Origin: Gammaproteobacteria bacterium
GTDB taxonomy: Bacteria; Pseudomonadota; Gammaproteobacteria; JAJFKG01
Assembly: GCA_021773335.1 (NCBI GenBank)
Contig: JAJFKG010000038.1
Location: forward strand, 1-64,000
Direction of reading: 5' to 3'
DNA: 64,000 nucleotides
A program made the position numbers and the translations under genes. This document shows positions 58,035 to 64,000 of this stretch, one piece after another. The notes beneath the pieces are model-generated. The model ran no database searches. It had not been told where the DNA came from and was given only the letters and a program-made list of their open reading frames with translations. The first letter of the stretch is position 1; each line of letters begins with the position of its first letter.

Positions 58035-59195
58035 TCACTCTCGAAAAAAATAGGCTGTGAACGATAATACCGAACATATCAAGATGGCGGTCGCTAGCGG
58101 AATTTGGTTGGTTGCTGCTGCTGCACCAACAATGGCACTGATGATGGCGGCAAATATCATTTGGCAAAAACCATAAAATGCGGCAGCGGCGCCGCCTACA
58201 TTTTGCTGTGCTTTGAATTGATGGAGGGCATCAGTTAAGGTGCGTGGGATTAATACGCCAATGCCAATCATTGCGATAAATAAGCAAATCATCATACTAT
58301 AAGCTTGCAACTTGAAGATAATGGATAATATAACTAATAATAAGCTGGACGCGAGTAAGAGGAAAAAGCTGATTTGGTATGAGCGGCGCGTATCAATATA
58401 ACGATGAAAGAGTAGTTCGCTGATAGAACCGACAAAGTATCCCGCCACAATGATAATTACCATTGCACCATAACGCATAGGTGATAAACCTAATTCGGAG
58501 ATAAACAAAAATGGTCCTACCGCGATGAATGAACCGACGATCCCAAATAACATGGCACCAGACAGGGTGTAACATAGAAAGGCGCGATTTTTACATATAT
58601 CTTTGTATTCATTTCTGAGGCGCAAAAAGGAAAAACGTTTATAACTTAAGTGAATGTTAGTTTCTTTGAAAAAACGCAAATAGAAAAATAAAATAATGCC
58701 CGCGACTAAAATCATCGCCGCAAAGTTACCGCGCCAACCGTAGAGTGTCGCAATGTAGGCACCAACGAAAGGGGCGATCACAGGTACAACAGTGACGGCC
58801 ATCATCGTACAGATATTGGCGTAATATAAATGTTTTGCGGCGAAAGAATCGCGAATGATGGCGCGTCCGACGGTGAGTGCACAACCAATGCCTAAACCTT
58901 CAACAAAACGCCCAACCAAGAACAATTGAATATCTAAGGCTGAAACACACAGAATGCTACCGAGGATAAAATACCCTATCCCCAGCAGCATGGCCTTGCG
59001 GCGTCCGACGTAGTCAGAGAGAGGGCCATAGGCGAGTTGGGAGCCCCCCAGTGAGAAAAAAAAGATGGGTAGACTCAGACGCACCAATTGTCCTGAGGTA
59101 TGCAAGGCTGTTACCATTGCCGGCATTGACGGGGTGTACATAGACATGGCGAGCTGGGCAGTTGCCAAACTTGTGATTACCAAAAATAGTAACAT
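58035..59195 (-). CDS. MFS exporter, Bcr/CflA family
   Basis: This 386-aa transporter has 12 helices and the family opening AQLAMSMYTPSMPAMVTALH, a motif-A equivalent GPLSDYVGRRKAM and motif C VVPVIAPFVGAYI. It is related to but clearly diverged from the exporter at 53.3 kb. The start at 59195 follows AGGGAT. The close spacing (10 bp) to the permease gene indicates one operon with the MCE system. The substrate is unknown. Confidence 0.87.
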   Translation of the reverse strand: MLLFLVITSLATAQLAMSMYTPSMPAMVTALHTSGQLVRLSLPIFFFSLGGSQLAYGPLSDYVGRRKAMLLGIGYFILGSILCVSALDIQLFLVGRFVEGLGIGCALTVGRAIIRDSFAAKHLYYANICTMMAVTVVPVIAPFVGAYIATLYGWRGNFAAMILVAGIILFFYLRFFKETNIHLSYKRFSFLRLRNEYKDICKNRAFLCYTLSGAMLFGIVGSFIAVGPFLFISELGLSPMRYGAMVIIIVAGYFVGSISELLFHRYIDTRRSYQISFFLLLASSLLLVILSIIFKLQAYSMMICLFIAMIGIGVLIPRTLTDALHQFKAQQNVGGAAAAFYGFCQMIFAAIISAIVGAAAATNQIPLATAILICSVLSFTAYFFRE

Positions 59196-59326
59196 GCTAT
59201 GTCATCCCTAACGCGTTGATTTGCGCGGCATTATACCAGCCAAATCACACGGTTACATACCCAAAAGCTGTGCGCAGGCGTCATGCCCTGAAGTTATGCC
59301 AGCATAATGCAAAGATAGAGTAATAA

Positions 59327-62300
59327 ATGACCGCAACATTTGTACATTTACATGTTCACAGCGAGTATTCGTTGGTGGATGGTATTGTACGTATCAAGCC
59401 ATTAATTGAACAGCTTGTGGATGATGGTATGCCGGCTGTGGCGATTACCGATCAGGCAAATTTATTCGCGACTGTAAAATTTTACCGTGCCGCTGTCAGC
59501 GCTGGCATAAAGCCCATCATAGGGACTGACATCTGGCTGGAAAACGAGCAAGATGCAGCCACGCCTTATCGCTTGGTGTTGTTGTGCCAAAACCAAAGCG
59601 GCTATCACAATCTCATTAAACTCGTGTCACAAGCGTATACCCAAGGTCAAGCGAATGGCCGCCCAACGGTGGCGAGACAATGGTTGCAAGCGCCGACTAT
59701 CACGGATGGTTTAATTGCCTTATCAGGCGCACTCGCGGGTGACATTGGTCAAGCGCTGCTTAGAGGTGACCAAGCGCGCGCTGAACAGTTTATACAAACC
59801 TGGCAGCATTTATTTCCGCAGCGATTTTATCTGGAATTACAACGCACAGGACGCCCTAGCGAAGATGACTATATCCAAGCCGCAGTTGCGTTGGCACGTA
59901 CGCATCACGTACCCGTGGTGGCAACCAATGACGTACGTTTTTTACAAGCCGATGACTTTGATGCACATGAAGCACGTGTGTGTATCAATCAAGGCCGTGT
60001 GCTTGATGATGCCGATCGTCCGCAACCGTATAGTGCGCAGCAATATTTACGCAGTAGTGCAGAGATGTGTAAATTGTTCGCCGATATTCCTGCAGCATTG
60101 GCGAACACAGTAGAGATTGCTAAGCGCTGTAATTTGGAATTAACACTGAATGAAGTGTTTCTGCCGAACTTCCCGATTCCCAGCGATATGACGATTGAAA
60201 CGTATTTGGCACAACAAGCAGATAAAGGTTTGCAAGAACGTTTGGATGTGATTTTTGCCGACCGCAAAGCTGAGCTTGCGCAATTACGTCAACCCTATGA
60301 CGAACGTCTGCAGCTCGAGTTAGATGTTATCAATCGCATGGGTTATCCTGGATATTTTTTGATTGTAGCAGACTTTATTCAGTGGGCGAAAGAAAATGGT
60401 ATCCCCGTTGGACCAGGACGTGGTTCGGGTGCAGGCTCATTGGTCGCTTATGCACTTAAGATTACTAACCTTGATCCATTGCAATATGACTTACTCTTTG
60501 AGCGTTTCTTAAATCCAGAGCGCGTGTCCATGCCTGATTTTGATATCGATTTCTGTATGGATGGACGTGATCGCGTCATTGAATATGTGGCGCAGCGTTA
60601 TGGTCGCGAGAGCGTGTCACAAATCATTACTTACGGTACGATGGCCGCGAAAGCGGTGGTGCGTGATGTTGGCCGTGTGCTTGGTATGCCCTATGGTTTT
60701 GTCGATAAAATTGCAAAGTTAATTCCATTTGAGTTGGGTATCACCCTGAGTAAAGCACTGGCGGAAGAAGAAGCCTTACGCGAGCGCTATAGCGATGAAG
60801 AAGAAGTGCGTGGCTTAATTGATTTGGCGATGAAATTAGAAGGGATCACACGTAATGCGGGTAAGCATGCTGGTGGCGTGGTGATTGCCCCCAGTAACTT
60901 AACCGATTTTGCGCCATTATATTGTGAACCTAGCGGTGAAAGCTTAGTGACTCAATATGATAAAGATGATGTCGAATCCGTAGGCTTAGTGAAGTTTGAC
61001 TTTCTCGGCCTGCGCACCTTGACGATCATAGATTGGGCGTGCCAAACGGTTAATCACAGTTTGGCGCAACAACAATTACCTTTACTTGATGTTGACCGTA
61101 TACCTTTAGATGATGAAGCGTCCTTTAAATTGCTGAAAGCTTGTATGACGACAGCGGTATTTCAGCTTGAATCACGCGGCATGAAAGATTTGATACGTCG
61201 TCTACAACCCGATTGTTTTGAGGATATTATTGCGTTGGTTGCGTTGTTTAGGCCCGGGCCTTTACAGTCAGGTATGGTCGATGACTTTATCGATCGCAAG
61301 CATGGGCGCGCCAAAGTCGAATATCCGCATGCTGATATTGAATGGATTTTGCGTCCTACTTATGGCGTGATTCTTTATCAAGAGCAAGTCATGCAAATCG
61401 CACAAGTGTTGGCGGGTTATACCCTTGGTGGAGCGGACTTATTACGCCGCGCGATGGGGAAGAAAAAGCCGGAAGAAATGGCGAAGCAACGTGCGATATT
61501 TGTTGAAGGTGCCACCAATCGTGGGGTTGATGGCAAAGTAGCAACGTCTATTTTCGACTTAATGGAAAAATTCGCCGGTTATGGTTTTAATAAATCGCAC
61601 TCTGCTGCGTATGCTTTGGTGTCTTATCAAACCGCGTGGTTAAAGGCCCATTATCCATCTGCCTTTATGGCAGCAGTATTGTCTTCTGATATGGATAATA
61701 CCGATAAGGTTGTGACGTTAATTGAAGAATGTCGCCACATGGACTTGCAAGTGTTATCACCCGATGTCAACCAGGGTTTTTATAAGTTTACCGTGTTATA
61801 TGAAGACATCACCGATGTGAAAAGTCCGCTTAGTTACGGCTTAGGAGCAGTCAAAGGCGTTGGTGAAGGCGCCATCGAAGCGATTATTACTGCACGCGAG
61901 CAAGGTGGTAAGTTCGCTGACTTATTTGATTTTTGTGAACGAGTAGGGGCTGGTAAAGTTAATCGCCGTGTGCTTGAAGCACTGATTAAGGCGGGGGCTT
62001 TTGATAGCATGGAGATAGCCCATCGTGCGTGTTTGCTGTTTAATGTCGATAATGCTTTGCAAGCTGCTGAACAAAGCGCGCGTAACCAAGCGAGTGGACA
62101 AGATGATCTATTTGCTGAACCGAGTCAAGAAACAGCGAGCACAAATCATTTGCTACAAACAGACATAGCTGAATGGCGCGACGAGCAACGTCTTGCTGGT
62201 GAAAAAGAAACGTTAGGCTTGTATCTTACCGGGCATCCTATGCAGCGTTATCGCCAGGAGCTAAATCACTTTATTACTGCAACGATTGCGCAGTTACGTC

Positions 62301-62818
62301 CTAATCGTGAGCAATCAGTTGTGGTTGCTGGTCTAGTGATCGCGCTGCGTACCATGAATACGCGCCGAGGTGATCGCATGGCGTTTGTTACCTTAGATGA
62401 TCAATCTGGGCGGCTTGAAATCGCTGTCTTTGCCGATGTTTACCAGGAGTATCGCGACTTGTTGGTGAAAGACCAATTGTTGATTATCGAGGGTGAGGTG
62501 AATGTTGATGATTATTCAGGTGGTTACAAGATGAGCGCTAAGCGCTTGTTGAGCTTGTCGCAAGCACGCCAGAATTATGCGAAGTACTTATTGGTAAAAT
62601 TGCGCGGAACTACCGATTACCAACGGATTTTGCCGCGTTTACAGCAATGTTTACAACCATTTAGCGGGGGGCAATGCCCCGTGGTGATCCAATACCAACG
62701 TCATGATGCCAAGGCCAAGATTGTCTTAGGCCCTGAGTGGCGTATTGTTCCCAGCGATGAATTACTGGTAAACTTAGGCGATCTGCTCGGCGAAGAAGAC
62801 GTTGAGATGAGTTATTGA
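59327..62818 (+). CDS. dnaE: DNA polymerase III alpha subunit
   Basis: This 1163-aa replicative polymerase has an N-terminal PHP domain ([15 protein letters not shown]), palm with the catalytic aspartates in [30 protein letters not shown], fingers ([20 protein letters not shown]), a tandem helix-hairpin-helix, a beta-clamp-binding region near 920 (QDDLF) and an OB-fold around 990-1060. Length matches E. coli DnaE (1160). In most relatives it follows rnhB directly; here a transporter block lies between. Confidence 0.98.
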   Translation: MTATFVHLHVHSEYSLVDGIVRIKPLIEQLVDDGMPAVAITDQANLFATVKFYRAAVSAGIKPIIGTDIWLENEQDAATPYRLVLLCQNQSGYHNLIKLVSQAYTQGQANGRPTVARQWLQAPTITDGLIALSGALAGDIGQALLRGDQARAEQFIQTWQHLFPQRFYLELQRTGRPSEDDYIQAAVALARTHHVPVVATNDVRFLQADDFDAHEARVCINQGRVLDDADRPQPYSAQQYLRSSAEMCKLFADIPAALANTVEIAKRCNLELTLNEVFLPNFPIPSDMTIETYLAQQADKGLQERLDVIFADRKAELAQLRQPYDERLQLELDVINRMGYPGYFLIVADFIQWAKENGIPVGPGRGSGAGSLVAYALKITNLDPLQYDLLFERFLNPERVSMPDFDIDFCMDGRDRVIEYVAQRYGRESVSQIITYGTMAAKAVVRDVGRVLGMPYGFVDKIAKLIPFELGITLSKALAEEEALRERYSDEEEVRGLIDLAMKLEGITRNAGKHAGGVVIAPSNLTDFAPLYCEPSGESLVTQYDKDDVESVGLVKFDFLGLRTLTIIDWACQTVNHSLAQQQLPLLDVDRIPLDDEASFKLLKACMTTAVFQLESRGMKDLIRRLQPDCFEDIIALVALFRPGPLQSGMVDDFIDRKHGRAKVEYPHADIEWILRPTYGVILYQEQVMQIAQVLAGYTLGGADLLRRAMGKKKPEEMAKQRAIFVEGATNRGVDGKVATSIFDLMEKFAGYGFNKSHSAAYALVSYQTAWLKAHYPSAFMAAVLSSDMDNTDKVVTLIEECRHMDLQVLSPDVNQGFYKFTVLYEDITDVKSPLSYGLGAVKGVGEGAIEAIITAREQGGKFADLFDFCERVGAGKVNRRVLEALIKAGAFDSMEIAHRACLLFNVDNALQAAEQSARNQASGQDDLFAEPSQETASTNHLLQTDIAEWRDEQRLAGEKETLGLYLTGHPMQRYRQELNHFITATIAQLRPNREQSVVVAGLVIALRTMNTRRGDRMAFVTLDDQSGRLEIAVFADVYQEYRDLLVKDQLLIIEGEVNVDDYSGGYKMSAKRLLSLSQARQNYAKYLLVKLRGTTDYQRILPRLQQCLQPFSGGQCPVVIQYQRHDAKAKIVLGPEWRIVPSDELLVNLGDLLGEEDVEMSY

Positions 62819-62831
62819 TGGAGATACGTAC

Positions 62832-63779
62832 ATGAATTTAAATTTTCTTGAATTTGAGCAACCTATCGCTGAGTTGGAAGCGAAGATCGAAGAATTACGC
62901 CATGTGGGCAGCGATTCTGAAGTCAATATCTCAGAAGAAATTACGCGCTTAGAAACCAAGAGCGTAGAGTTAACGGAGTCGATTTTTGCCTCACTAACAC
63001 CGTGGCAAATTGCGCAACTAGCGCGTCACCCTTTGCGCCCCTACACCAAAGAATATATTGAACTGATTTTTACGGAATTTGATGAATTGCATGGTGATCG
63101 CCACTATGCTGATGATCATGCGATTGTTGGTGGCATTGCGCGTCTTGATGGTAAGCCGGTGATGGTGATTGGCCAACAGAAAGGCCGTGATACTAAAGAA
63201 AAAGTTAAACGCAACTTTGGTATGCCACATCCTGAAGGTTATCGTAAGGCTTTACGTTTGGCGCAAATGGCAGAGCGTTTTAAAATGCCTATTTTAACTT
63301 TTATTGATACGCCAGGCGCATATCCTGGTATTGGCGCAGAAGAGCGAAATCAAAGTGAAGCTATTGCCAGAAATCTCATGGAATTTTCCAAGCTTAAAAC
63401 CCCAATTATCTGTACGGTGATTGGTGAAGGCTGTTCAGGTGGCGCTCTAGGTATTGGTGTTGGTGATAGCATTATCATGTGCCAATATAGTTATTACTCG
63501 GTGATTTCACCTGAAGGTTGCGCCTCTATCTTATGGAAGAGTGCAGAAAAAGCTGAACAAGCCGCTGATGCGATGTGCATCACCGCAGACAAACTTAAAA
63601 AATATGGTTTGATTGATTTAGTGATTGAAGAACCTTTGGGGGGTGCCCACCGTGATAAAGAAACCATGGCGAAACGTCTCAAACAAGCATTTTCGAGTCA
63701 ACTTGCTGATCTGCAAGCCATGCCAGTTGACGATTTGTTGCAAAGACGCTATCAACGCTTGATGGCGATCGGTGTGTAA
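62832..63779 (+). CDS. accA: Acetyl-CoA carboxylase carboxyltransferase subunit alpha
   Basis: This 315-aa protein forms the carboxyltransferase with AccD and makes malonyl-CoA for fatty-acid synthesis. It has an N-terminal coiled coil ([16 protein letters not shown]), the [20 protein letters not shown] segment, [26 protein letters not shown] and the oxyanion [13 protein letters not shown]. It lies 13 bp after dnaE with GGAG upstream, as in E. coli. Confidence 0.98.
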   Translation: MNLNFLEFEQPIAELEAKIEELRHVGSDSEVNISEEITRLETKSVELTESIFASLTPWQIAQLARHPLRPYTKEYIELIFTEFDELHGDRHYADDHAIVGGIARLDGKPVMVIGQQKGRDTKEKVKRNFGMPHPEGYRKALRLAQMAERFKMPILTFIDTPGAYPGIGAEERNQSEAIARNLMEFSKLKTPIICTVIGEGCSGGALGIGVGDSIIMCQYSYYSVISPEGCASILWKSAEKAEQAADAMCITADKLKKYGLIDLVIEEPLGGAHRDKETMAKRLKQAFSSQLADLQAMPVDDLLQRRYQRLMAIGV

Positions 63780-63810
63780 ATATGCGCTGTAACACGCTTA
63801 TTATTACTGA

Positions 63811-64000
63811 ATGATGTCGACGCCGTTAATTACAGAATTCCCTCATATTCTACAGGATTTATTACAGCAGCGTGCTGAACAATCTACTGCTGCATTACGT
63901 ACAATTTATATTGCGTATAGTGGTGGCTTAGATTCACACGTCTTATTGCATTTGCTCCGGAATTTGCAAGCTGACTTTCCAGAACTAACGTTATGTGCTT
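63811..64000 (+). CDS. tilS: tRNA(Ile)-lysidine synthase, 5' part
   Basis: The first 63 codons are inside the window. They contain the N-type ATP pyrophosphatase P-loop IAYSGGLDSHVLLHLL that defines TilS, which converts the wobble C of tRNA-Ile (CAU) to lysidine. Two adjacent ATG codons (63811 and 63814) are possible starts. Its place after accA agrees with the gammaproteobacterial order. The rest is outside the window. Confidence 0.88.
   Translation, partial: MMSTPLITEFPHILQDLLQQRAEQSTAALRTIYIAYSGGLDSHVLLHLLRNLQADFPELTLCA

Overview
The window looks like the chromosome of a flagellated gammaproteobacterium, most likely from the Legionellales/Coxiellaceae side of the class. The evidence is gammaproteobacterial gene order (cysZ/zipA/ligA, smrB/prmB/aroC, glnD-map/rpsB-tsf-pyrH-frr-uppS-cdsA, bamA-skp-lpxD-fabZ-lpxA-lpxB-rnhB, dnaE-accA-tilS), a bacterial SMC instead of MukB, orphan LuxR-type regulators, a Csr/Rsm-type small RNA, and loss of dxr from its usual place, as expected in mevalonate-pathway users such as Legionella and Coxiella. 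The species cannot be named from sequence reading alone.

Positions 1-19.8 kb are mostly accessory. They hold the 3' end of an RTX calcium-binding secreted protein with a 15-bp coding minisatellite, a small secreted protein, an aldo/keto reductase and a cold-shock-type DEAD-box helicase. KatG and a DUF4143 ATPase with upstream iterons follow, then a decaying stretch with a truncated luxR gene and remnants of an ATPase and a short-chain dehydrogenase. Next come a cupin, two intact LuxR-type regulators, a predicted serine peptidase, a DHA2 drug exporter, a candidate RsmY/RsmZ-type sRNA, a CmcI-type methyltransferase, a small secreted protein, and a lexA locus containing duplicated fragments of a Y-family polymerase gene.

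Positions 19.8-52 kb are mainly housekeeping. Genes cover tRNA charging (asnS), flagellar regulation (flgM-flgN), chromosome organisation and division (smc, zipA, ligA), nucleotide and aromatic synthesis (udk, pyrH, aroC), nitrogen sensing (glnD), translation (map, rpsB, tsf, frr, prmB), isoprenoid/phospholipid synthesis (uppS, cdsA), outer-membrane assembly (bamA, skp) and lipid A synthesis (lpxD, fabZ, lpxA, lpxB). A 559-aa protein of unknown function at 29.6-31.3 kb is the main foreign-looking gene here. dxr and rseP are missing between cdsA and bamA.

Positions 52-64 kb hold rnhB, then a minus-strand block of two Bcr/CflA-type exporters around an MCE/Mla-like lipid transport system, then dnaE, accA and the start of tilS.

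Almost every larger gap carries REP/BIME-like palindromes with a GTAG head in two sequence flavours (CCTTGAT and CCCGGAT cores). Some are chimeric, and two of them supply the stop codon of the neighbouring gene (prmB, lpxB). A second class of short GC-rich hairpins forms clusters near 1.5, 6.2 and 52.1 kb. No tRNA, rRNA, CRISPR array or complete insertion sequence was seen.
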